Part shown: piece after piece, positions 8,478 through 16,295 of the stretch
Layout of the letters: every line of letters starts with the position of its first letter
How positions within the stretch are numbered: position 1 is the first letter of the stretch
Assembly: GCA_963662645.2 (NCBI GenBank)
Contig: OY759762.1
Coordinates: 1,178,001-1,242,000, forward strand
Direction: 5' to 3'
Source: Aldehydirespirator sp963662645
Lineage (GTDB): Bacteria; Actinomycetota; Acidimicrobiia; Acidimicrobiales; Aldehydirespiratoraceae
DNA: 64,000 nucleotides
Made by a program: the position numbers and the translations under genes
The notes under the pieces: generated by a model
Database searches by the model: none
What the model saw: only the letters and a program-made list of their open reading frames with translations
Told to the model about the DNA's origin: nothing

Positions 8478-9728
8478 TTATGGATCGTGAGCGCCGCACC
8501 ATTGGGCGATGAAATGCGCGAGCGTGCGGGTGGCCGTCACCAGCTCGTCGATGGCGAGGCGCTCGAACGGGGTGTGGCAGTTGGAGATGTCGCCGGGCGC
8601 GAAGTACACACCGGGGATTCCCAGATCCCGCAGGAACGGCTTCTCCGACCAGTAGGGCGCGCCCTCGATGCGGGCCGGTTCGCCGGTCACCGCCTCGATC
8701 GACCGGGCCAGCGCGCCCACCCCCGGCTGGTCGGCGGCTACCTCGTCGGGTGTGCCCCCGAAGCGGTGGTCGCGGGGCGCGCTGAACTCGACGGTCCACG
8801 CGACGCCGTGCTCGCCGGCAACCTCGGCGGCCACTGACCGGATGCTGGTGGCGGCGGCATCGAGGCTCTCGCCCGGCAGGATCTTGCGGATCAGCGACAG
8901 CTCGAAGCGTCCCGGCACCGCGATGTTGCCTCCCGACGTGACGGAGGTGACCAGCAGGAAGGCCTCGCCCAGCAGCTCGTGGGCGGGCACCGACTCCCGC
9001 AGACGGTCGGAGTGCTCCCACAGGCGGTCGAGCAGGCGGTGCCCGGCCCGCAGGGCGTCGACGCCGAGTTCGGGCCGGCCGAAGTAGGCGGAGACCCCCG
9101 TGTAGGCGATGTCGGCGATGAGGAAGCCCATCTGGGCGGTGTAGATCGCGGAGGTGGTCGGCTCGGTGTAGATCGCGAAGTCCGCATCGGGCCGCGGCCC
9201 GGCCCGGCCCTCCACCGAGGCCCGGATCCCGGCTGAGACGCCGCTGCCGGGCTGGCCTGACTCCTCGTCGCACACGAACAGGGTCGCCACCCTTCCGGCG
9301 GGTCGCAGCCCGGCGCGACCGAAGGCCCGGACCGCCTCGATGATGGCGCAGATGCCTGCCTTCTGGTCGGCGACTCCCCGGCCCCAGATCTCGCCGTCGA
9401 TCACATGGGCGCCGAAGGGATCCTCCCGGTCGGTTCCCGCCCAATGCTGGGACCAGTCGTCGACGGCCACCGTGTCGAGGTGGCCGGCCAGCAGCAGCGA
9501 CCTTCCTGTGCCCTCCCCGGCCGTTCCGCAGACATTGGGGCGGCCCGGCTCGCACTCGAAGAGCTCGGCCGAGTCGAATGCGTCCGACTCGGCCATCTGT
9601 CGGCAAGCCCAACGCGCGAATTCCTCCTCGTTGGGGGTGACGCTCGGAATGCGAGTGGCCTCGCGGACGAGCTGGGTGACCGCCTCGCCGTCTACCGCCG
9701 ACGCGACCCGCACCGCCGCGCTCGTCAC
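8478..9728 (-). CDS. M20-family peptidase/deacylase (ArgE/DapE type)
   Basis: 416 residues. Metal and catalytic motifs are intact: LLLAGHLDTV (first His and Asp), GRGVADQKAG (bridging Asp), and FVCDEESGQPGSG with the paired acidic catalytic and metal residues; the late FAPGDISNCHTPFE carries the last His. These zinc enzymes remove acyl or aminoacyl groups from amines. There is no NagA-type deacetylase in the operon, so this could be the enzyme that frees the amino sugar. The GTG at 9728 overlaps the repressor's stop (GTGA) and the gene ends 21 bases before the binding protein. Confidence 0.82.
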   Translation of the reverse strand: MTSAAVRVASAVDGEAVTQLVREATRIPSVTPNEEEFARWACRQMAESDAFDSAELFECEPGRPNVCGTAGEGTGRSLLLAGHLDTVAVDDWSQHWAGTDREDPFGAHVIDGEIWGRGVADQKAGICAIIEAVRAFGRAGLRPAGRVATLFVCDEESGQPGSGVSAGIRASVEGRAGPRPDADFAIYTEPTTSAIYTAQMGFLIADIAYTGVSAYFGRPELGVDALRAGHRLLDRLWEHSDRLRESVPAHELLGEAFLLVTSVTSGGNIAVPGRFELSLIRKILPGESLDAAATSIRSVAAEVAGEHGVAWTVEFSAPRDHRFGGTPDEVAADQPGVGALARSIEAVTGEPARIEGAPYWSEKPFLRDLGIPGVYFAPGDISNCHTPFERLAIDELVTATRTLAHFIAQWCGAHDP

Positions 9729-10915
9729 GGCTGGTCCCCCAGGATCTCGGGCACCAGGGACTCGTGGATGAACCGCAACGACATGGACACCGCGCCCACC
9801 AGGGCCGCCTGCCGCCCCAATGTGGACGCCGCAAGCTCCGGCGGTGCGGCCACGAGACGGGAGAGCCGGCCCCGAACGGCGTCCACGAACACGGGGTTGG
9901 CTCCGACTCCACCGCCGAACACGACCCGGGTCGGGTCGGCAATCAGGCACAGGTGCGAAACAGCCAGAGCCATGGACGCCGCCACTTCGTCCAGCACGGC
10001 CGTGGCGGCGTCGTCACCCGCGACCGCGGCAGCGAATATGTCGGGGACGTCGGCGCTCGCATCGAGTCTCGAGCGGCGGCCGTCCTCGATGGCCCGACCG
10101 AACCGCTTGCGGATCGACGGCGCGGCGGCCACGTCCTCCAGGGTCACCGGCGCCTCACCCGGCGCAGGCGGCGACAGCAGCAGGGAGCCCAGCTCGCCCG
10201 CCGACCCGGTGCCGCCCCGGTAGAGATCGCCGCCGACCACCATTCCCAGGCCGATGCCGGTGCCCACCGAGATGGCGGCGAAATCGCCGTCGGCGGGCTC
10301 GTCGCCCATCCGGGTCAGCTCGCCGAGGGCGGCCAGGTTGACGTCGTTCTCGACGTGGATGCGGGCGTCGAACCTCTCGGAGAGGTAGGCACCCACGGCC
10401 AGATTGTCGAAGCCGGGGAGGTTGAGGGCCTGCTCGACGCGGTCGCGGTCGGGCCGGTAGATCCCGGGCACGCCGACGCACATCGCGTGGCATCCGCCGT
10501 CGATGCCTCGCAACATCTCCGACGCGGTGGCGGTGACGCTCTCCAGCGCGGCGCGGGCGTCGGGGCCGGTGGTGAGCTCCCGTTCGGCGACCAGGTTGCC
10601 GAACAGGTCGGCGACGCCGACGAGGATCTTGGTCGCGCCGATGTCGGCCACCACCGAGTGGCGGGCCGTGGGAACCAGCTCGTACAGGGCGGCCGGGCGG
10701 CCGATCGACCCTGAGGAGGGGCTCTCGTCGGAGATCCGCACCAGCCCCGCCGACTCCATATCGGCGACGAGCGCCGACACGGTGGGCTTGGACAGACCGG
10801 TGGCCCGGGCGATGCCGGCCCGCGACATCCGGTTCGGGTGGGCCGAGAACAGAGCGTCGACTATCCGCTGCCCGTTGAGCAGCCTCAGAACACCCGAGCC
10901 GGAGCCCTCCCCCAT
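9725..10915 (-). CDS. ROK-family transcriptional repressor (NagC/XylR type)
   Basis: 396 residues. A winged helix-turn-helix occupies about residues 15-60 (SRAGIARATGLSKPTVSALV), followed by a ROK sugar-sensor domain with IGATKILVGVADLFGN, NDVNLAALGE and SVGTGIGLGMVVGGDLYRG. The zinc-type cysteines of NagC are not evident. As first gene of the operon it likely represses itself and the transport genes until the sugar binds. The ATG at 10915 abuts an inverted repeat. An alternative GTG at 10891 has GGGGGAGGG upstream within the present reading frame, so the true start may be eight codons later. Confidence 0.85.
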   Translation of the reverse strand: MGEGSGSGVLRLLNGQRIVDALFSAHPNRMSRAGIARATGLSKPTVSALVADMESAGLVRISDESPSSGSIGRPAALYELVPTARHSVVADIGATKILVGVADLFGNLVAERELTTGPDARAALESVTATASEMLRGIDGGCHAMCVGVPGIYRPDRDRVEQALNLPGFDNLAVGAYLSERFDARIHVENDVNLAALGELTRMGDEPADGDFAAISVGTGIGLGMVVGGDLYRGGTGSAGELGSLLLSPPAPGEAPVTLEDVAAAPSIRKRFGRAIEDGRRSRLDASADVPDIFAAAVAGDDAATAVLDEVAASMALAVSHLCLIADPTRVVFGGGVGANPVFVDAVRGRLSRLVAAPPELAASTLGRQAALVGAVSMSLRFIHESLVPEILGDQP

Positions 10916-10940
10916 ATTGTTAGTAACATTACCTTACAAA
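10916..10940 (-). promoter_or_regulatory. Operator-like inverted repeat before the ROK operon
   Basis: ATTGTTAG and CTTACAAA (10916-10923 and 10933-10940) form an imperfect dyad of the TTTGT-x-AG type across nine bases, in an AT-rich patch. It is the natural candidate for ROK repressor binding and should overlap the promoter. Between it and the repeat at 11045 (10941-11044) nothing else is recognisable. Confidence 0.5.
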
Positions 10941-11044
10941 GTTCAGGTGTCAACCGGGTTCCGGAAACGCCCGACCCTGACTGCGCCAACGGACCCCCAG
11001 GACCCGTGCTGCCAGAAAACATCCGCTAATGGGTGAAGGCCCCC

Positions 11045-11153
11045 GGTGCCGCAGCGGTGTCACTCCCGCTCTTGTTCGCTTCGCTCACGGGCCGCTCGGG
11101 CCACGGCCTCGCCCGTATGGAGCGGATTCGCTCGCCCAGTCGCTCGGCCTCTA
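11045..11153 (+). repeat. Dispersed repeat copy A
   Basis: Plus-orientation copy of a family also found at 12270, 37216, 58399 and 59527. It contains the shared core from CACTCCCGCTCTTGTTCGC through GGGCCGCTCGGGCCACGG to CCTCGCC, then a variable part, then the right end CGCTCGGCCTCTAG. The final CTAG includes the stop codon of mscS. The left end is eroded compared with copies C and D. Confidence 0.8.
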
Positions 11154-12260
11154 GCGGCTCTCTTCGAACTCCTCTTCGGGGCGCGGCGCGTGCTGCTCCG
11201 CGTGGAGCGCCCGGAAGGCGGCCTGCTCAGCCTCCGACAGCGTGGTGGCTGCATAGTCGCTGTCGTCGCGCAACCATGTGGTCTGCTGCGGGAACGGGAT
11301 CTCGATACCGGCCGCGTCGAAGGCCTCCTTGAGACGCAGACGAATCTCACGCTCCACGGACCATTGCATCGACGGCTCGGTCTTGACCGCCAACCTGAGG
11401 CCGACGCCCGACGCGCCCAGGCTCTGGATACCGAAGACCGTGGGCGCCTCGGAAAGCTCGTCGCCGCCCCACTCCGGATCGTCCCAGAGTTCGTTGGCCA
11501 CCTGCTGCATGATCCCCATCGCGACACGGACGTCGGTGCCGTAGGCCACCTCGATGTCGACCACGGCCTTGGACCACAGCTGCGAGTAGTTGCCCACCCG
11601 GGCGATCTCGCCGTTGGGGACATGCCACACCGTGCCCCTGACGTCGCGGATGGTGGTCGACCGCAGCGACACCTCCTCGACCGTGCCGGAGGCATAGCCG
11701 AGGTCAACGAAGTCGCCCACCCCGTAGTGGTCCTCGATCAGCATGAACAGACCCGACAGGAAGTCCTTCACGATCGACTGGGCACCAAAGCCCAGCGCCA
11801 CGCCGCCGATGCCCGCGCCTGCGATCAGCGGCCCCAGGTTCACACCAATCTCGCCCAGGATGATCAGCGCCGTGAAACCCCAGACCAAGGCCACGACCAC
11901 GCTGCGCAGCACATGGCCCAGCGTCTCGGCCCGGGCCTCGGCCCTGGAGCGCTCCGCCTCGTCAATCAGCGCCCGGCCGGGGCCCTTCTCCCGCAGCGCC
12001 TGCAGCCGCGAGCTGCTCGGCGTGGCCGCGATCCGCTTGGTGAAGCGCACGATGGCCCGCTTGGCGACGCGGGTGACGATCCAGGCCACCACCAGGATGA
12101 GCGCGATGCGGATGGGCCGGTCGAGAAGCCAGTCGGCCGCGGTGGCCAATCCGTCGTTGCCGGTCCAGTCGTAGACCCGCTCGCAGACGAAGCCGCGGTT
12201 CGACTCGCCGCAGGCCTCGGCGAGTCCGGAATCGGTGGATGTCTGAGCGAAGATGAGCAT
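11151..12260 (-). CDS. mscS: Small-conductance mechanosensitive channel, MscS family
   Basis: 369 residues. A membrane helix at about residues 47-66 is followed by a cytosolic linker, a second helix near 117-135, and the pore helix region with IAGAGIGGVALGFGAQS and DFLSGLFML. The beta domain follows with DFVDLG and HVPNGEIARVGNYS. It should open under membrane tension to release solutes on osmotic downshock. The C-terminal tail is acidic (EEEFEESR). The ATG at 12260 lies nine bases from repeat copy B and the stop lies in the last bases of copy A, so the gene exactly fills the space between two inverted repeats. Confidence 0.9.
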   Translation of the reverse strand: MLIFAQTSTDSGLAEACGESNRGFVCERVYDWTGNDGLATAADWLLDRPIRIALILVVAWIVTRVAKRAIVRFTKRIAATPSSSRLQALREKGPGRALIDEAERSRAEARAETLGHVLRSVVVALVWGFTALIILGEIGVNLGPLIAGAGIGGVALGFGAQSIVKDFLSGLFMLIEDHYGVGDFVDLGYASGTVEEVSLRSTTIRDVRGTVWHVPNGEIARVGNYSQLWSKAVVDIEVAYGTDVRVAMGIMQQVANELWDDPEWGGDELSEAPTVFGIQSLGASGVGLRLAVKTEPSMQWSVEREIRLRLKEAFDAAGIEIPFPQQTTWLRDDSDYAATTLSEAEQAAFRALHAEQHAPRPEEEFEESR

Positions 12261-12269
12261 GGCCCCACC

Positions 12270-12372
12270 CTAGAGGCCGAGCGGAGCCACGCAGCCCAAA
12301 TGGGGATCCCGCAAGGCGACGAGCGAGGCCGTGGCCCGAGCGGCCCGTGAGCGCAGCGAACAAGAGCGGAAT
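12270..12372 (-). repeat. Dispersed repeat copy B
   Basis: Minus-orientation copy: begins CTAGAGGCCGAGCGG (12270-12284) and contains GAGGCCGTGGCCCGAGCGG and CCCGTGAGCGCAGCGAAC. The segment between right end and core differs from the other copies. Its right end faces mscS. It forms an inverted pair with copy A. Confidence 0.75.
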
Positions 12373-12417
12373 ACACAGCCGAGCGGGTGCAGGCGACCTC
12401 GGTAGATTCGGCGGTCT

Positions 12418-13200
12418 ATGTCGGCGGGCAATATCACCGGCCACCGGCACCCATGGCGGGCCGCATCGCGGTCGACGGCGGCGGTTCTGGCAGTGGCGGC
12501 GATGCTCTCGGCCGCATGCGGCGGTGGATCTGGCCGCGGCGCCGGCGACGGAGAGGTGGTGGTGATGGCCGCCTCGTCGCTCACGGAAGTGGTCGAGACC
12601 GTGTTCGAGGGCCGCCACGGTGTCACCACCGTGATCGCGGGCAGCTCAGCGCTGGTTGCCCAGCTCGCCGCAGGCGCCGAGGCCGACGTTCTGATGACCG
12701 CCAATGCGGCCACCATGGAGCGGGCCGTCTCCGAGGGTTCGGTCCGGGGGGAGCCGGTGCTGATGGCTGTCAACACCCTCGTGCTGGCCACCGCGGCCGG
12801 AAATCCGGGCGGCGTCACCGGACTCGCCGACCTGGCCCGCGGCGACCTGCTGATCGGCCTGTGCGCCGTGGAGGTCCCCTGCGGCGCACTGGCGCAGCGG
12901 GCACTCAGCGAGGCGCACGTCGCGCCCTCTGCCGACACCCTGGAGCCCAGCGTGCGGGCGCTGGTCGCCAAGATCTCGCTCGGTGAGCTCGACGCCGGAC
13001 TGGTGTACGCCACAGACGCGAGAACGGCCGGACTGGCCACGATCGACGTCCCCGAACTGCACGATCACCGCAACGGCTATTACATAGCCTCGGTGTCGGC
13101 GGAGCCTCCGCTGGAGGTGCAGGCGGTAATCGAAGATTTTGCGGCACTCGGCGGCACCGGCGCCCGAGCTCTCTACGTATACGGGTTCGGACAGCCGTGA
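12418..13200 (+). CDS. modA: Molybdate ABC transporter binding lipoprotein ModA
   Basis: 260 residues. Signal peptide with lipobox LSAAC (Cys34) then a Gly-rich stretch. The oxyanion-binding fold shows VVVMAASSLTEVVE, the second-strand IAGSSALVAQLAAGAEADV and the late SLGELDAGLVYATDA, the standard ModA pattern. It captures molybdate or tungstate at the outer face. First gene of modABC; its TGA overlaps the modB GTG. No ModE or molybdopterin genes are in view. Confidence 0.92.
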   Translation: MSAGNITGHRHPWRAASRSTAAVLAVAAMLSAACGGGSGRGAGDGEVVVMAASSLTEVVETVFEGRHGVTTVIAGSSALVAQLAAGAEADVLMTANAATMERAVSEGSVRGEPVLMAVNTLVLATAAGNPGGVTGLADLARGDLLIGLCAVEVPCGALAQRALSEAHVAPSADTLEPSVRALVAKISLGELDAGLVYATDARTAGLATIDVPELHDHRNGYYIASVSAEPPLEVQAVIEDFAALGGTGARALYVYGFGQP

Positions 13201-14024
13201 ACTCTCCGACCGGCGTCCAGGCCGGGCCGGGCACCGCCCCGCGGCCCGCCGGCCAGTTGCCCGCCGCTCTGACCTGGGTGGGATTCGTGGCCCTCGGCCT
13301 GCTGGTGCTGCCCATCGTCGGGCTGCTGCAGCGGGCGCCGTGGTCGGCGCTGCCCTCGATTCTGGGCGAGTCCGAGGTTCTGGAGGCCCTGCGCGTCTCG
13401 CTGGTCGTAAGCCTGGCCGCCACCGCGGCGTGCATGGTGCTGGGCCTGCCCCTGGCCTTTGTGCTGGCCCGCCGGCGCATGCGGTTCCCCCGGATCGTTC
13501 GGGCCCTCGTGATGCTGCCCATGGTGCTGCCGCCGGTTGTGGCCGGCACCGCCCTGCTGTTCGCGCTGGGACGCCGGGGTCTGGTGGGCCAGTGGCTCGA
13601 TTCGTGGTTCGGCGTGAGCCTGCCGTTCACGACGGCCGGGTCTGTGGTGGCCGCCGCGTTCGTGGCCCTCCCCTTCTTCGTGGTGACTGTCGAGGCCGCC
13701 CTGCACCAGGCCGGCGACGACCTCGACGAGGCCGCGGCAACTCTTGGCGCGGGCGCCTGGGCCACCCTTGTGCACGTCACGCTGCCGACGATCCGTCCTG
13801 CGCTGGCGGCCGGCACCGCCCTGGCCTGGGCCCGGGCCCTCGGCGAGTTCGGGGCCACACTTACATTCGCGGGCAACTTCCCCGGACGCACCCGCACCCT
13901 GCCGCTGGAGACCTATCTGGCCTTGGAGCGCAATCCGGAAGCCGCGGTGGCCATCAGCCTGGTCCTGATGGCGGTGGCGTTGGCCGTGCTGGTCACCCTG
14001 AGAGACCGGTGGATACCACGATGA
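13197..14024 (+). CDS. modB: Molybdate ABC transporter permease ModB
   Basis: 275 residues, five or six membrane helices, with the ATPase-contact loop DLDEAAATLGAGAWATLVHV (residues about 173-192) and ALGEFGATLTFAGNFPGRT, which is diagnostic of ModB. The start is a GTG at 13197 sharing GTGA with the modA stop. The stop overlaps the modC ATG. Confidence 0.92.
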   Translation: MNSPTGVQAGPGTAPRPAGQLPAALTWVGFVALGLLVLPIVGLLQRAPWSALPSILGESEVLEALRVSLVVSLAATAACMVLGLPLAFVLARRRMRFPRIVRALVMLPMVLPPVVAGTALLFALGRRGLVGQWLDSWFGVSLPFTTAGSVVAAAFVALPFFVVTVEAALHQAGDDLDEAAATLGAGAWATLVHVTLPTIRPALAAGTALAWARALGEFGATLTFAGNFPGRTRTLPLETYLALERNPEAAVAISLVLMAVALAVLVTLRDRWIPR

Positions 14025-15064
14025 CGCTCTTGTTCGACGGCCGCTTGGTCCGTCCGGGCTGGGTGCTGCAGGTGGACGGCCTCGACATCGACGAGGACGT
14101 CACCGCGGTGGTCGGGGCCAACGGCACGGGCAAGACGACGCTGGGACGGGCCGTGGCCGGGCTCGACCGCCTGGAGCGAGGCCGCCTGGAGATCGCCGGG
14201 ACCGTCGTCGACGATGCGGCGGCGGGCGTGTTCGTGCCCGCCCACCGGCGCCGGGTGGGCATGGTGTTCCAGGACCACCGGCTCTTCGGCCACCTCAGGG
14301 TGATCGACAATGTGGCCTTCGGGCTGCGCCGGGCGGGCGCCGATCGGATCGCCGCGCGGCGGCGTGCCGCCGAACTGCTCGAGCGGGTGGCCGTGGACTC
14401 GGAGGCATGGAACCGCCGCCCCGGGTCGCTGTCGGGGGGGCAGCGCCAGCGTGTGGCCATCGCCCGGGCCCTGGCGCCCGAGCCCGAGGTGCTGATCGTG
14501 GACGAGCCGCTGGCCTCGGTGGACTCCTCGGGCCGTGCGTCGCTGCGCTCCCTGCTCGGCGAGTCACCGGCCCGCCATGTGATTCTCATAACCCACGACC
14601 CGGTGGACGTGGCCACCCTGGCCCGGCGGGTGGTGGTGCTCGACGCCGGCGCGGTGGCCAGCCGGGGCTCGGTGGCCGAGGTAACGGCCTCCCCCGGCTG
14701 CGAGTGGGCGGCCACCTTCCTGGGCGCCAACGTGATCCCCGGACGCGCTCAGGGCACATCGGTCACTACCGGCGGCGGCCTGGTGCTCATCGTGGCCGAG
14801 GAAGCGTCCGGATCGGTCTACGTCACCTTCCCAGCGCATGCGGTCACCCTGCACCGCGACCGGCCCGCGGGCAGTGCCCGCAACACCTGGCCGGCCGAAC
14901 TGCAAAGGGTCGACATCGACGGGAAGCGGGCCCGTGTGCACCTGGGGGGCCCGCTGGAGGTCCGGGCCGACGTGACCCGCCGCTCCGCCGACGAACTCGA
15001 CCTGCGACCCGGCCTCACTGTCTGGGCCTCCCTCAAGGCCACCGAACTCACCGTCGTCACCTGA
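14021..15064 (+). CDS. modC: Molybdate ABC transporter ATPase ModC
   Basis: 347 residues: ATPase domain then a TOBE molybdate-sensing domain. Walker A is GANGTGKTT, the signature LSGGQRQRVAIARAL, Walker B VLIVDEPLASVD, switch His in ILITHDPVD. The C-terminal third (GANVIPGRAQGTSV onward) is the TOBE regulatory part. The ATG at 14021 sits in an ATGA overlap with modB; longer readings upstream run through modB. Confidence 0.93.
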   Translation: MTLLFDGRLVRPGWVLQVDGLDIDEDVTAVVGANGTGKTTLGRAVAGLDRLERGRLEIAGTVVDDAAAGVFVPAHRRRVGMVFQDHRLFGHLRVIDNVAFGLRRAGADRIAARRRAAELLERVAVDSEAWNRRPGSLSGGQRQRVAIARALAPEPEVLIVDEPLASVDSSGRASLRSLLGESPARHVILITHDPVDVATLARRVVVLDAGAVASRGSVAEVTASPGCEWAATFLGANVIPGRAQGTSVTTGGGLVLIVAEEASGSVYVTFPAHAVTLHRDRPAGSARNTWPAELQRVDIDGKRARVHLGGPLEVRADVTRRSADELDLRPGLTVWASLKATELTVVT

Positions 15065-15199
15065 CCGCCAGCACGAGCCGGGCGTCGAGGGCAAGCGTGT
15101 CGCAGTCGGCGGACTACCATCCAGGTTGAGGCGTCCGCGAGTCGGCTGCATCGGGCCGCGCCCTGCTGGGCACCGGTTTGACGGCGAGAGGGGGCTGCG

Positions 15200-16279
15200 A
15201 TGACACAGACGACGGCGTCGGCATCGCGCGCGCCGTTCGCCGGCAGCGCGGCTGCGCGGCCCCCGAGGAGGCAGCGCACGGACGTGTCCGCCGCTGTGGC
15301 CAATGTGCTCGACCGGTGCCTGGGCGTCCGAGCGGGCGAGCGCGTGGTGCTGCTGACCGACACCGGCAGCGACCGCCGGGTCGCGGACCTGTTGCGCTCC
15401 GGGATCGAGGCGCGGTCGGCAGTTGTCTCGACACTGGCGATGGCCCCGCTGGACATCCCGGGATCGGAAGTCGCCCCCGAAGTCGCCCGAACGATGGCAC
15501 AGAGCGACGCCGTGGTCGAGCTGACGTCCATCTTCATCGGCTCGAACCAGGCCCGCCGCGACGCCAACGAGGTGGGCGTCCGCTATCTGGCCATGCCGGG
15601 GATCACTCTGGACACACTGCGGGCAGACGGTCCCCTGTCAGTCGATTTCGACGCCCTCCGGGAGCGCGCCGAACAGATCGGCGAACTCTGGACTCAGGCG
15701 TCGGAGTTTCGACTCACCACTGCTGCCGGCACCGACCTCCGCGGCTCCGTGTCTGGACGGCCCGGCCGGGTGCTTCACGGAATCTGCAGGACGGCTGGGT
15801 CCTACATGGCGCCCCCCGACATCGAGGCGGGCACCGCTCCGGTGGAGGGCACCACCCACGGCGTCGCTGTCATCGATGCTGATCTGCTGTTCATGGGGGT
15901 GGGCCCGCTGGCCGACCCGGTGGTCCTCACCTTCGACGAAGGGCGCCTCGTCGGCGCTGAGGGACCCGAGAGCCGTCGCCTCACCGGCATGCTCGAGCGC
16001 TGCGGGGACGAGTTGATGACCAACTTCGCCGAGGTTTCCCTCGGACTCAACCCCGCCGGTCATGTATGCGAGGTCGCGATGGAGACTGAATCCTCGCTCG
16101 GGACTGCCCACATCGCTCTCGGCAACTCGATCGCCTACGGAGGAACCGTCGCGGCGCGAGCGCATCTCGACTGCGTCATGCGCGACGCGACGCTCACGCT
16201 CGACTCTGTGCCGGTTCCGGCCACACGCATCATGTGCCCGCCCACAAGTCCAAGTGAGGTCAACAGGCCGAGCGGCTAG
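15200..16279 (+). CDS. M29-like metalloenzyme (aminopeptidase / 2,5-dihydroxypyridine dioxygenase NicX superfamily)
   Basis: 359 residues. The C-terminal block GTAHIALGNSIAYGG then ARAHLDCVMRDATLTLD is the hallmark of the M29/NicX fold, with the HxD metal pair; an earlier NPAGHVCEVAMETE supplies further ligands. Members are either Zn/Co aminopeptidases or Fe(II) dioxygenases opening 2,5-dihydroxypyridine. Residues 1-30 are an extra basic leader. A ribosome site GAGAGGGGG precedes the ATG. The 135 bases before it hold no gene. The last codons carry AGGCCGAGCGG, the end motif of the dispersed repeats. Which activity applies is not decidable here. Confidence 0.65.
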   Translation: MTQTTASASRAPFAGSAAARPPRRQRTDVSAAVANVLDRCLGVRAGERVVLLTDTGSDRRVADLLRSGIEARSAVVSTLAMAPLDIPGSEVAPEVARTMAQSDAVVELTSIFIGSNQARRDANEVGVRYLAMPGITLDTLRADGPLSVDFDALRERAEQIGELWTQASEFRLTTAAGTDLRGSVSGRPGRVLHGICRTAGSYMAPPDIEAGTAPVEGTTHGVAVIDADLLFMGVGPLADPVVLTFDEGRLVGAEGPESRRLTGMLERCGDELMTNFAEVSLGLNPAGHVCEVAMETESSLGTAHIALGNSIAYGGTVAARAHLDCVMRDATLTLDSVPVPATRIMCPPTSPSEVNRPSG

Positions 16280-16295
16280 GGAGTGATTCAGGAGG

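Noticed and set aside
15200..16279. Firm call of a nicotinate-degradation 2,5-dihydroxypyridine dioxygenase
   Set aside because: The superfamily fits, but no NicD, NicF, NicC or NicAB partners are near, and the aminopeptidase branch cannot be excluded.
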